Made by a program: the position numbers and the translations under genes. Below the pieces are notes generated by a model. That model was not told where the DNA came from, did not search any database, and saw only the letters and a list, made by a program, of their open reading frames with translations. From Agromyces sp. Leaf222 (GTDB taxonomy: Bacteria; Actinomycetota; Actinomycetes; Actinomycetales; Microbacteriaceae), in assembly GCF_001421565.1 (NCBI RefSeq), contig NZ_LMKQ01000001.1, positions 2,412,605-2,476,604 on the forward strand: 64,000 nt of DNA, given 5' to 3'. Of this stretch, positions 17,067-26,000 are shown piece after piece. Within the stretch, counting starts at the first letter, position 1; every line of letters starts with the position of its first letter.

Positions 17067-17711
17067 TCAAGAGTCCTTTGAGTCGTTCTTCGTGGTCGAG
17101 CTGAAAGACGTGGTGCTATCGGATGGCGAACGGCGACGGCCGAGCGATATGCCAAGGGCAACGAGCCCGAGCGCAGCGACCGCACCCATGGCCGCGATGA
17201 ACGCGGTACGGACGCCGTCATCGACGGTGACGCCTTGAGCAGGGGCCGAACTTTCCGGCTGTGCAGGCTCAGCCTCGGCCTCGGTTCCATTGGTGGCTTC
17301 GGCCGCGTCCTCAACTTGCGGGAGCGTCGTCGTGGCACCAACGCCGAACTGGAACACGTCACTGATGAGGTGGCCGTCACTGGAAACGGCACGCCAACGG
17401 ACGTCGTACACACCGTCCGGCAATTCGCCGCCTATCGGCGCCGTGACCGTATTCCCATCGACCGTGATGCCCCCCGCGACCTGATCGGTCCCGGAAGAGT
17501 CGTCAACGATGATGATCGCGCCGATGGGAAGGACGTCATCGCTGAACTCAAGAACGACTTCGGTCGGAGCGGTTTTGACGACAGCGCCCTCCTTTGGAGA
17601 CGTGCCTTGGATGGAGTCATGGGCATAGGCCGGAGCCGCACTGAACACGGCGATACACGCCGCAATCACCGCAGTCGCGCCAGCCATGCCCGCACGATTT
17701 CGTGCACGCAA
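17067..17711 (-). CDS. CopC-domain copper-binding protein, membrane anchored
   Basis: A 214-residue exported protein. Translation most likely starts at TTG 17711, which has AAGGAG seven bases upstream and yields a clean signal peptide ending AAPAYA-HDS; the mature protein then begins with the conserved CopC N-terminal His. The CopC fold carries SPKEGAVVKTAPTEVVLEF and the second copper ligand region VRWRAVSSDGHLISD. After an acidic linker a C-terminal helix (about 180-200) anchors it to the membrane. Role: extracytoplasmic copper carriage, in one operon with the PCu(A)C chaperone and Dyp peroxidase. Confidence 0.9.
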   Translation of the reverse strand: MRARNRAGMAGATAVIAACIAVFSAAPAYAHDSIQGTSPKEGAVVKTAPTEVVLEFSDDVLPIGAIIIVDDSSGTDQVAGGITVDGNTVTAPIGGELPDGVYDVRWRAVSSDGHLISDVFQFGVGATTTLPQVEDAAEATNGTEAEAEPAQPESSAPAQGVTVDDGVRTAFIAAMGAVAALGLVALGISLGRRRSPSDSTTSFSSTTKNDSKDS

Positions 17712-17814
17712 TAGAGATCTCCTTGGGAGAAAAGTGGAAACAACGCAATGGGATGCATGGCGGACGCCGTGCACCCATCGCGGGAAACGCCCGTTGGGCA
17801 GAAAGAAAGGTTGG

Positions 17815-18420
17815 CTACCGCGCAGCCAACGGCGGCCCGCGACGAGGCGCGATCACGATCGAGCGCGACGGCGGGGACAGCAGATCCGGCCACGACATCG
17901 CGGGGACCCGGGAAAGAAGCGGCTCAGGGTGAAGAACTACAAGGCCGGACCGCCGCACGACCCGCTCATGGAACCTGGCGGCGCTGGCCGCGAGCATCTT
18001 GAACACCGCGTCAACCGACCGCAAGAACGCGAGGGTCACCAGCGCTGACATGGCATGCGCAGCGCTCATGCCATCCACGGAGACGTCCTGGCCGACGACG
18101 AGCGTGACATTGCCTTGAGCGAAGTGATCGTGACCGGCCGAGCCATCAATCATCGGCGCTGGAGACATCGGCGCTGGAGATGCAGAGAACAAGGCATGAA
18201 ACAGGTACTGAGTCGCTGCTACGCCAGCTGCAGACTGCAGGAAACGGACACGTCTGCCCGCGAGCGCAGAACAGATGGGGACACCGATCATGACGGTCGC
18301 CGTGACCCCGATCCACGACGGTGGCGCGCCGCCACCAAGCACGTGGGCAAATACCGCGACGTAGGTCGAGGCAACAGCGACCGCGAACCCACGCGCGACA
18401 CGGCTCCACCGACCAGACAT
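17815..18420 (-). CDS. Membrane protein of unknown function in the copper operon
   Basis: A 201-residue protein with about four helices, a His/Met-bearing extracytoplasmic loop (SASPAPMSPAPMIDGSAGHDHF) and a second loop with MSAAHAMSA. ATG 18420 was preferred because GGGGAG lies ten bases upstream; an ATG three codons earlier is too close to that SD. It precedes the CopC-like gene by about 100 bases in the same direction. Such His/Met-rich membrane proteins accompany CopC genes in Actinobacteria, so a copper-linked role is inferred but unproven. The C-terminal 40 residues are basic and Pro-rich. Confidence 0.65.
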   Translation of the reverse strand: MSGRWSRVARGFAVAVASTYVAVFAHVLGGGAPPSWIGVTATVMIGVPICSALAGRRVRFLQSAAGVAATQYLFHALFSASPAPMSPAPMIDGSAGHDHFAQGNVTLVVGQDVSVDGMSAAHAMSALVTLAFLRSVDAVFKMLAASAARFHERVVRRSGLVVLHPEPLLSRVPAMSWPDLLSPPSRSIVIAPRRGPPLAAR

Positions 18421-18661
18421 GACAGCCATTCTCCCCTACCACTGCATGCGGGATCATCTTCGCCCCTGGTGTCCGATCCCACGGCGGGACTCGAACGCTT
18501 CGGCAGTCCACCAGCCGACCGCAGGCGCTTGTCATGGCAGTCCTCGCACTCAGTACGGTGATCGCGACGTGCGGGCCGCAGTGCGCATCAGTGACGTCCT
18601 CTTTGTAGTCGACGGCACGCACCCACGCACCAGCGCGCCGGGGTAAGCGGTTCTCCCGGCC

Positions 18662-18692
18662 TAGAGTTTCAAGCGGCTTGAAGGTTTACGGT
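18662..18692 (+). promoter_or_regulatory. MerR-type operator and leaderless promoter of the merR gene
   Basis: The 15-bp dyad TTCAAGC-G-GCTTGAA (18668-18682) lies in a 19-bp spacer between a poor -35 (TAGAGT, 18662-18667) and a -10 (TACGGT, 18687-18692), six bases before the ATG at 18699. The long spacer with a central dyad is the hallmark of promoters twisted into activity by MerR-family proteins. Confidence 0.75.
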
Positions 18693-18698
18693 TGTCGC

Positions 18699-19166
18699 AT
18701 GGGTGGGTTGCGTATCTCTGAAGTGGCGGAGCGGACCGGGTTGCCGGCGAGCACGATCCGGTACTACGAATCGGCTGGCCTGATCGAGCCTGCTGAGCGT
18801 GGTTCGAACGGGTACCGGATGTACGGCGACGTCGAGGTGGAGCGGTTGTCGTTCATCGCGGGTGCGAAGCGATTGAACCTCGGCCTCACCGAGGTCCGCC
18901 ACCTGGTCGCTGCACGCGAGTCCGACCTGTGCGAGCACGTCCAACGCGACATGCGGGCCGTCGTCGCAACCCGGTTGGCCGAAACGCGGGCGCAGATCGC
19001 TGAGCTCGTGCGCCTGTCCGACGAGCTCCAGCGCGCTGAAGATCGCCTGTCACAGCCTGCGACTGGGGGCGTCTGCTCGGACGCTTGCGCATGCTCGGTG
19101 ATCACGGGAGACGAGGCACTGCAGCCGCCCGCCGGTGCTACGGTGCTGTCGGTCCTGAACCGCTGA
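18699..19166 (+). CDS. MerR-family metal-responsive regulator
   Basis: A 155-residue activator. The N-terminal winged helix is canonical (RISEVAERTGLPASTIRYYESAGLI), followed by the coiled-coil dimer helix. Candidate metal ligands are Cys78 (SDLCEHVQRDM) and the C-terminal cluster Cys126, Cys130 and Cys132 (VCSDACACSV), an arrangement resembling Hg- or thiophilic-metal-sensing MerR proteins though not identical to MerR of Tn501. ATG 18699 fits the leaderless promoter. It is convergent with, and overlaps by 29 bases, the MerF-like gene. The same operator occurs at 19817-19831, so it probably controls both flanking units. Confidence 0.9.
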   Translation: MGGLRISEVAERTGLPASTIRYYESAGLIEPAERGSNGYRMYGDVEVERLSFIAGAKRLNLGLTEVRHLVAARESDLCEHVQRDMRAVVATRLAETRAQIAELVRLSDELQRAEDRLSQPATGGVCSDACACSVITGDEALQPPAGATVLSVLNR

Positions 19167-19458
19167 ACGCGGCTTCACCGTCGCGCCTCCGCGTCGGCTG
19201 AATCTCGACGTCGACCCGGGTCGCCGGAAGCCGACACGCTTTCGCTCGGCGCCGACGAACGAGAAGCACCGTCACGACGATTCCCGCGAGCACGGCGACC
19301 GCCAGGAGTCCGGGGATCCAGTACGCGCCGAGGAGGGATGCCGCGCCGATGCTGCCGACGATCGCCAGCAGCGGCCCGGCGCAGCATGCCGCACAAGCGA
19401 GGACCACAGCACTGATGACTGCGACTGTCGACGCGGTCGATTTCTTGTCCCGCGTCAT
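19138..19458 (-). CDS. MerF/MerT-like two-helix membrane protein
   Basis: A 106-residue protein with two membrane helices. The first holds ACAACCAGPLLAIVGSIG, a vicinal Cys pair followed by AGP exactly as in helix 1 of MerT/MerF mercuric transporters; a further Cys lies after helix 2 (RRRAKACRLP). Start ATG 19458 overlaps the stop of the upstream small gene (ATGA). No mercuric reductase or MerB is present in the window, so mercury uptake for detoxification is not established; transport or binding of another thiophilic metal(loid) is possible. Confidence 0.7.
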   Translation of the reverse strand: MTRDKKSTASTVAVISAVVLACAACCAGPLLAIVGSIGAASLLGAYWIPGLLAVAVLAGIVVTVLLVRRRRAKACRLPATRVDVEIQPTRRRDGEAAFSGSGPTAP

Positions 19459-19799
19459 GCCGCACCCGAGGCCGTCAGTCCGGCATCGCGTGTTGCGGAC
19501 GCGACGAGTGCCTCGAGCACGGCGGCGTGCTGCTCGGGCACGGTGACCCGCATTGTGAGCGCGTCCACGTCGGACTCGAACTCGAAGGTGAAGAAGGAGC
19601 AGCACGACGACTCACGTACGGCAAGGTCGCGGGCGGCCGTTTCGCTCGCCGGATCGAGCGTGAGCTCGGCACGAGTGGCACCCACCAGGTGCACACCGCG
19701 GAGACTGCCCGCGAACAGGGCGCTGAACTCCCGTTCGCGGAGCGGCTGCTCGACGGTGGGGAGCGTGCAAGCGGTTGGAGCCCAATCAAGTTCGGTCAT
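19455..19799 (-). CDS. Small soluble protein with a CCSFF motif, metal-operon associated
   Basis: A 114-residue soluble protein. It has an N-terminal Cys (PTACTLPTVEQPLREREF) and a central vicinal pair in RESSCCSFFTFEFESD, set in an alternating strand pattern. I recall comparable small proteins next to MerR regulators in actinobacterial metal loci, generally annotated hypothetical; no enzyme motif is apparent. Metal binding by the CC pair and chaperone activity toward the MerF-like partner are inference. The ATG at 19799 lies seven bases after the predicted -10, so translation is probably leaderless. Confidence 0.65.
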   Translation of the reverse strand: MTELDWAPTACTLPTVEQPLREREFSALFAGSLRGVHLVGATRAELTLDPASETAARDLAVRESSCCSFFTFEFESDVDALTMRVTVPEQHAAVLEALVASATRDAGLTASGAA

Positions 19800-19806
19800 G
19801 GCGTCG

Positions 19807-19837
19807 ACGCTAAAGCTTCAACCGGCTTGAAGGTCAA
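19807..19837 (-). promoter_or_regulatory. MerR-type promoter/operator of the small metal protein operon
   Basis: On the minus strand TTGACC (19837-19832) and TAGCGT (19812-19807) are separated by exactly 19 bases that contain the dyad TTCAAGC-C-GGTTGAA (19831-19817). It has the same spacing and nearly the same dyad as the merR promoter at 18662-18692. The transporter on the plus strand starts at 19858 with its own -10-like TAGGCT at 19846-19851, so the dyad sits between divergent units. Confidence 0.75.
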
Positions 19838-19857
19838 GCGTTCTCTAGGCTGGTCGG

Positions 19858-20841
19858 ATGCAGCGACTCGTGAACTGGTGGGACCGGCACCAAGTCGCCC
19901 TCTACGTCGCCGCGATCTTCTTCGGCGGCGTGTTCGGCATCCTGGCGCCCGCCGCTGCCCCCGTGCTCACGGCCGCAACGAACCCGGTGCTTGCAGTACT
20001 GCTGTTCGCGACGTTTCTCGGCGTCCCGCTGATCGAGGTCGGCCGATCGTTCCGAGATCTTCGGTTCCTCGGAACCGTGCTCGTCGTGAACTTCGTCATC
20101 GTCCCCCTGGTCGTCTGGGGGCTGTCCCGGTTCGTGGCCAATGATCGCGGGCTGTTGATCGGCGTGCTCCTCGTGTTGCTCACCCCGTGCGTGGACTACG
20201 TAATCGTGTTCACCGGACTGGCCGGCGGGGCGAAGGCGCGCCTGCTCGCCGCGACCCCGCTGTTGATGCTGTTGCAGATCCTCCTGCTCCCGGCGTACCT
20301 GTGGCTCTTCGCTGGTGGCGAGGCCGTCGCGCACATCGAGCTCGAGCCGTTCATCGAGGCATTCCTGGTCATCATCGTCATCCCGCTGGTCGCGGCCGCG
20401 ATCGTACAAGCCGTCGCCCGCCGGCACCGCGCCGGGCTCGCGATCGAACATGTCATGGCCGGCGCGATGGTGCCGCTGATGATGCTCACCCTCGCGGTCG
20501 TGATCGGATCCCAGATCGCAGCCGTCGGCAGCGAAGCCCTCACCCTCCTGCGGGTCGTTCCCCTCTACGTCGCGTTCCTCGTCGTCATGCCCATGGTCGG
20601 GCTTGCGGCCGGTCGCCTGACCGGGCTCGAGGTTCCCGAAACGCGTGCCGTGATCTTCAGCAGCGCCACCCGAAACTCGCTCGTCGTGCTCCCACTCGCA
20701 CTCGCCCTACCCGCCGAGCTCGCAATCGCGCCACTCGCCGTCGTAACCCAGACCCTCATCGAACTGGTCGGCATGATCGTCTTCGTTCGCCTAGTACCGA
20801 GGCTCGTCCCGAACAACGGCAGCGCGAACATGTCGCGCTGA
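19858..20841 (+). CDS. ACR3/bile acid:sodium symporter-family transporter (arsenic-type exporter)
   Basis: A 327-residue integral membrane protein with ten predicted helices of the BASS/ACR3 superfamily. The helix-4 region has the conserved Cys with Pro (LLTPCVDYVIVFTGLAGGAKA), comparable to the essential Cys of ACR3 arsenite exporters, and helix 9 has SSATRNSLVVLPLALALP with the conserved ATRNS-like motif. As(III) or Sb(III) efflux is the likely job, inferred from family; other substrates are possible in this broad family. It begins about 25 bases right of the MerR-type dyad and has no SD, fitting a leaderless start. Confidence 0.82.
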   Translation: MQRLVNWWDRHQVALYVAAIFFGGVFGILAPAAAPVLTAATNPVLAVLLFATFLGVPLIEVGRSFRDLRFLGTVLVVNFVIVPLVVWGLSRFVANDRGLLIGVLLVLLTPCVDYVIVFTGLAGGAKARLLAATPLLMLLQILLLPAYLWLFAGGEAVAHIELEPFIEAFLVIIVIPLVAAAIVQAVARRHRAGLAIEHVMAGAMVPLMMLTLAVVIGSQIAAVGSEALTLLRVVPLYVAFLVVMPMVGLAAGRLTGLEVPETRAVIFSSATRNSLVVLPLALALPAELAIAPLAVVTQTLIELVGMIVFVRLVPRLVPNNGSANMSR

Positions 20842-20908
20842 GGGATTCCTCGGGAACGACCTCCTCCTGCGGCTTCTGTCAGGATGCGAACAGCAGAGCG
20901 ACCGATAA

Positions 20909-22210
20909 CTACAGTCGGCGTCTCATCGAGATCGACTCCTGCCTCACAGTCGATGTACGGTCCGTACCCGCGATTCGGAGCGCCGCAAACCGGCCTGCGC
21001 GGTGGAGATCTAGGTCACTGAGGAGGCCGGACGCACTCCGCGCCTTGACCTCGTCTGCCCCGATGCAGGTCAAGAGCAGTTGCTCGTCGATCCGTGCCTT
21101 ACCTCGCTCAACTCGAGCACGATTCTCGATCGCGGCCTCTGCGCTCAATCGCGCTCGGTGGCGCACAACATGCACGACGACCGCATGCACGAATTGTTGA
21201 AACTGCTGATCGTGCTCCCTTTGCCACAGGAGTATCTGTGCATTTCGGACGGCGGCAGCGACGTCCCGGCTCGTGAGCCGATCGGCATGTCGATTGCCAT
21301 CGAGGACTAAGTCGACGGCACGCGCCCACATCACGTCTTCGGCGCTCACAAGCGGCAGACCCATCCGCTCTCGGCTCGCGACGTAGGCCTCGGCGAACTC
21401 GCGCATGCGAGCGTGGTGCTTCTGCATGTGGTTCGCGAGCGCGGTGCGGAACGCGGCGATTTGACGAAGTCTTTCTGGAAGACGTGTGTCACTGAAGAAC
21501 GCCTCTGAGGCGCGCTCATCCGCACGCCTCGCAGCGGCGGTCGACGGGTGGATGCGCTTTGGCGGCAAGCCTGCGCGAGCGAGTGCCCGCTTGAGGCGCC
21601 TGGCGGCAGCGTTCGCCTCGAGTTCAGCTCGATATCGATCAGGGTCTGCACGACGCGCACGCTGAAGCTCAGCGCGATGTTCCTTGTGCTCTTCGGCCCA
21701 GGCCTGCTGCCGAGCTCGCGTTCCTTCGGGATCGGCGTCACGGCGGGCAGTCGCCCGCGCATTCACCTCGTCACGGTTCGCGGCGTAGTAGCGGTTGTAG
21801 TACACGCGGACTTTGTCACGGTTCGCATCGACCCATTCGCGTTGGTAGGCCCGCACCCGGTCAGGATGCTCCACACGCCAGACGCGAACGCGTTCGCGTG
21901 CCCGCGCCCGCGTTGCTTCCTCGCGCCGACGTCGCGCAGCAGCACGCCGCATGGACTCTCGGTTGAGCTCTCGCGCATGCTCGAGGTGCTCCTCGCGCCA
22001 TCGCTGGTTCGAGGCCCGAACACGGTCACGGTTGGCCTCGACCCATCGCCGACGCGTCTCGGCGTGCTGCTCGGGGTGTTCGCGTCGATAGCGACGCGCC
22101 TGTTCGCGCTTCTGCTCGCGCCTCCGTCGACGCGCGGCCTCGTCCTCTGCCGGCGGGATGCTGGCCCCCGTTGGGCGCGCCGCCGAATCAGGCGTGGACG
22201 AGGCGCTCAT
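20909..22210 (-). CDS. Arg-rich helical-repeat protein of unknown function
   Basis: A 433-residue, highly basic protein. From about residue 25 to 215 it consists of roughly 20-residue repeats with a pattern such as WREEHLEHARELN, WRVEHPDRVRAYQ, WVDANRDKVRVYYNRYY, AANRDEVNARATARR: an aromatic residue, an acidic/Asn pair, then Arg-Val-Arg. The same NRDKVR-type repeats precede nuclease domains in some phage endonuclease-VII-like proteins, but no HNH or zinc-ribbon Cys pairs are present here; the only Cys is in the C-terminal domain. The C-terminal 200 residues are helical (LPERLRQIAAFRTALANHMQKHH). It ends the minus-strand relaxase operon. Nucleic-acid binding is inferred from charge and repeats. 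Confidence 0.7.
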   Translation of the reverse strand: MSASSTPDSAARPTGASIPPAEDEAARRRRREQKREQARRYRREHPEQHAETRRRWVEANRDRVRASNQRWREEHLEHARELNRESMRRAAARRRREEATRARARERVRVWRVEHPDRVRAYQREWVDANRDKVRVYYNRYYAANRDEVNARATARRDADPEGTRARQQAWAEEHKEHRAELQRARRADPDRYRAELEANAAARRLKRALARAGLPPKRIHPSTAAARRADERASEAFFSDTRLPERLRQIAAFRTALANHMQKHHARMREFAEAYVASRERMGLPLVSAEDVMWARAVDLVLDGNRHADRLTSRDVAAAVRNAQILLWQREHDQQFQQFVHAVVVHVVRHRARLSAEAAIENRARVERGKARIDEQLLLTCIGADEVKARSASGLLSDLDLHRAGRFAALRIAGTDRTSTVRQESISMRRRL

Positions 22211-22215
22211 CCGAT

Positions 22216-22482
22216 CTAGCCGTTCGGTGGCGGCGCCAGCTCAATGACGAGCGCCAACAGCGCCGAGCGGTACCCGGTCGGATCTGTGATTGTCTGAGTG
22301 ATCGCTTCACGGAGATGATCCGACTCGTCTGGGTCGAGCTCATCGACAGCCTGCAGACAATACTCGACGTCATCCTGGATTCGATAGGCGCCGTCGGTCA
22401 CGGTCACCTCGGGCAGGTAGAAGAGAGCCGCGAGGGCGGTGCGACCGAGCAGATCGTCGAATTGCTCCTGCGAGCGCGTCAT
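22216..22482 (-). CDS. Small acidic protein, conjugation-associated, unknown
   Basis: An 88-residue soluble acidic protein starting at ATG 22482, with GGAAGG seven bases upstream. It is helical (TRSQEQFDDLLGRTALAALFYLPE and DDVEYCLQAVDELDPDESDHLREAI) with one Cys. It lies five bases before the repeat-protein gene and follows the small membrane protein in the same direction. No family is recognised. Its acidity and position next to an extremely basic protein could mean the two interact, but that is speculation. Confidence 0.6.
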   Translation of the reverse strand: MTRSQEQFDDLLGRTALAALFYLPEVTVTDGAYRIQDDVEYCLQAVDELDPDESDHLREAITQTITDPTGYRSALLALVIELAPPPNG

Positions 22483-22569
22483 GGCTGGCCTTCCTGTCGG
22501 CGGGCTGGTCGACGACCAGCATGCCGCGAAAGAGAGGTGCGCCATCGGCACCGTGCCGAGCGAGCGAGT

Positions 22570-22950
22570 TCAGTGCTGAATTGCCGGATCCGGCCGCCGC
22601 ACGCCAGCCTCGGCTTCTGCCTCAAGTTCGAGCATGGCGAGGATGCGACGCGAACGCGCCTCTCGAGCTCGCAGACGCAGCAGGCGAATAGCCGTCACCG
22701 GCCCCGCGACGAGGAACTTGCACGCATTCCAGACGCACAGCAACGCGAGTGCGCTGAACCAGCCGCCGTCCTCAGCCATCCCAGCGAACGCGGCCGCGAA
22801 GAGCCCGTAGGGCACGGCGAGCAGCATCGCCGGCAGGCCCCACTTCAGTCCGCGCCGCGTGTGCAGCGCATCCAGCAGGCGGCTGGTCGGCATGAAGCGA
22901 CGAACGAACATTCCGGTACGGACGCTGACGGCCCAGACGAATGCGAACAT
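22570..22950 (-). CDS. Small membrane protein of the relaxase operon, unknown
   Basis: A 126-residue protein with two hydrophobic segments (about 35-58 and 66-85) and a basic helical C-terminus (AIRLLRLRAREARSRRILAMLE) ending in an acidic-Ala stretch. The start ATG at 22950 has GGAGAG seven bases upstream. Proteins of this size and layout occur beside MobF relaxases in actinobacterial integrative elements; no function is known to me. It lies 110 bases downstream of the relaxase gene. Confidence 0.6.
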   Translation of the reverse strand: MFAFVWAVSVRTGMFVRRFMPTSRLLDALHTRRGLKWGLPAMLLAVPYGLFAAAFAGMAEDGGWFSALALLCVWNACKFLVAGPVTAIRLLRLRAREARSRRILAMLELEAEAEAGVRRPDPAIQH

Positions 22951-23060
22951 GCGGCTGCTCTCCGATCGGTCGGCAGCGGGAACCTGGAGAGACGGCCTAA
23001 GCGGCGTCGTGCCGTCACATCGGTGTCGGCGAACACATTGAATGCTGCTTGGTCAGCACT

Positions 23061-26000
23061 CTAGACCCGGCCCCCGACGTGCGGAATGGCAAGGTTGACG
23101 TTCGGCACTCGGTCAGCAGCGGCGCGATTCACCTCGTCCGCGATGCGGCGCGCTGATTCGAGGGCGGCTCGCGCCCGAGTGGCATCCGCCTTCTGCACGT
23201 CGGATGCCGGTCGGCCGTCGCCGAGCGGACGGCCGTCGGTGATGCCGTACCGATCGCGGTACGCCGCGACGACGGCGAGGTGTCGCCGCCATGATGAACC
23301 CGCGACCCCAAGCGGCGGCGGGCCGAAATGGCGTAGCCAAGCAGCCTGCGATTCGATCGCGCGCTCCGTCAGCATGACGGCACGCGCCTCGATGAGCTCG
23401 GCGCGCTCGCGCAAGGCGCTCGCGTCTTCGGAGTCCATCGGGCCGGCAGCGACAGGGATCAGGCCTGCGACGAAGCGCGACCGACCTTGCGGAGCGACGA
23501 CATCACGGGCTCGATGCACGCGCGCCCGAAGCACCGCCGCGATATCCGCGGCATCCTCGAATCCGCGCACTTTGACCGCCGTCGCCAGGACTCCCGAGAC
23601 ATCCGCGCCGCTTGCCTCAGCCCTCCGCAGTTCTGCGCAGAGCGGGCCGAACGCGTCCGAAACGACAACGCCGTACGCCTGCGCCTCGCTGAGTCCGACG
23701 CTCCGCACGAGAGACGTCCACCGCGCATGCTGTGCGGCAGCCGCGATCGTCTCGTACTCTGCCGCGACCTGCGCGATCGAGCCCACTCGCTCCTGCTCGC
23801 CTACCAGCGCCTCGTGCGCAGACGGCTCTGCGCCGACATGACGCAGCACGCCGACGAGCACCGACTGCGCGGTCGCATCGACGTCATCACGTGGCCGGAT
23901 ACCGGTGTGCGCGACGTCCGGCCGGTCGAGCGCGACATAGGCGGTGTTCTCGTGGCGGCCCCGCGTCATCGCGACGTAGAGGTTCTCACGGGTCATGCCG
24001 CGCGCGACGACGACGTGCGCGGTGTCGGTCGTGAGTCCTTGCGCACGATGTGCGGTGACGGCGTATCCGAGTTCGACATGGTGCCGCACGTATGCCGCCG
24101 GCAGCCGCGCGCTACTCCCCCGGCGGCTCCCGCTGGGTCGAACCTCGATCGCCCCGCTTCGGTGCACCGCGAGCACGGTCCACCGATCACCGTTGCGCAC
24201 CCATGCGTGACCGACATGCAGACGACGATCGTTGCGGCGGGTGATGATCGTGTCGCCGACCGAGACGCGAGTGCCGTCGTGCAGCGCGAGCTCGCGCATT
24301 GCGTCCACACGCCCGTCGACGATCGAGTCCGTCCGCGCGCGCTCGTTCAGCGCCGCAACCGCTTCGTGCGAGTCGCTCACCAGCACGCTCATCCGCCCGG
24401 CACGAGTGTCGGCGCGCCACGCCAGGTATGCGGCGTCCGCCATCGCTTCGCTATCGCCATCCTTGACCCGATCGTGCGCGAGATAGGTCTCGATGGATGC
24501 CTCGTCACCGCGTCGCAGACCGAGCGATGCCGCCTTCTCCCAGTCGTGCACAAATCTATGGATATCGACGAGCTCGGCAACGTCTGCGTGATCGCGCGCA
24601 AGCATGGCGAAGGCGCCTCCTGCCTCGACCGACTGCAGTTGCGCGTGGTCGCCGACGAGGAGCACCTTCGCGCCAACTGCTTCGGCGAGCGCGCTCACTC
24701 GATCCAGAGCAAGGGTTCCGGCGAGGGATGCCTCGTCGACGATCACGAGCTGCCCGCGGCCGAAGGCGGTGCCGCTCGTGAGATGGTTTTGCCACCACTT
24801 CGCCAGGTTCTCGGTCTGGATGCCGAGGTCCCCGGCGAGCACGTGGGCGGCAGCCGCCGATGGCGCGAGCCCAACAACGGATCCGGGACCGTGCTCGATC
24901 TCCCATGCACGCCGGAGGGCAGCCATGGCGGTGGTCTTGCCGGCGCCGGCCGGGCCTACGAGCACGTCGAGCACACGACCGGAACTCGAGATGGATACGA
25001 GGGCTGCAACCTGATCGTTGGCAAGCCTGCGGTCTCTGCCCGCCCGGTGTTGGTCACCCACGTGGAGCGCGGTGAATGACACCGTGGGGCCCGATGCATC
25101 CGTCGCCCGTTCTCGAAGCCGTACCTCTGCGTCGAGAAGTTCATGCGAGGTGAATACGGTCGAGTGCTTCGGCCGGAAGACCGACGTGCCATCCTCGCGT
25201 CGAAACGCGGCCGGGCTGGTCGTGAGCTCCGCCGGAGTGAGTTGCAACGATGCGTGCTCCGCGGCCTCGACGACGAGTCCGGTCACAACCTCACGATCGG
25301 ATGGTGTCGCGAATCGGAAGTGCATGGTCTGACGTGCGGCTTCGGCCGTGAGGTTCCAGTGCCGCCAGGTTGCACGCTTCTCGCTGACGGCGTGCATGAC
25401 CTGCACGCCGAGCGTTGCGATCGTGTCAAGCGTCACGTCTGCAGCGGTCACCACGCGCGGCGAGGTGGACGCGGATGCTCGGCGCGCCCACGCCGTTGCA
25501 TCCTCGCCGAGCGCCGCTGTTGCGCGCGCACGCCAGTCCCTCGTGAGTTCGGCGAGCGAGCGCACATGCTTCTCGGGACGCGTCGCCAGAGTGGCCTGTG
25601 CGCGAAGGCGCACGATGGTCGCGCGACCAGGGCGATGACCGTGCGCAGCGGTGTAATCAGCGATGAGGCGATCGGCCTCCGCCCCGATGCGCCGTGACCG
25701 TATCGAGAACTCGAGCACGAGCGACTCGGGCACTGATGCAATCGCCCACACCGGGTTGCGATCGCGCCCACGCTCGCGGCGTTCCCACCCGACGCCGAGG
25801 TCGCGCGTAAGGGCGTCGGCGAGCCACGCCTCATGCAGCTCGGACATGGCCACGATGGCATCATGGAGCGGCCGTCCGTCCAGAGAGCGCCACTTGCCGT
25901 CGAGCACGGTCCGCACCTTGTTGCTCACCACGACGTGCGTATGCAGGTGGGGATCGCCCGCGCGGCTGTCGAAGTGGTCGAACGCCGTTGCGATGAGCCC

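Noticed and set aside
18471..18500. A tRNA 3'-end-like string (CGGCGGGACTCGAACG) that could be the far attachment site
   Set aside because: Only the common T-arm-like core matches; the flanks do not continue the CAT tRNA sequence or form an acceptor stem. Taken as chance similarity.
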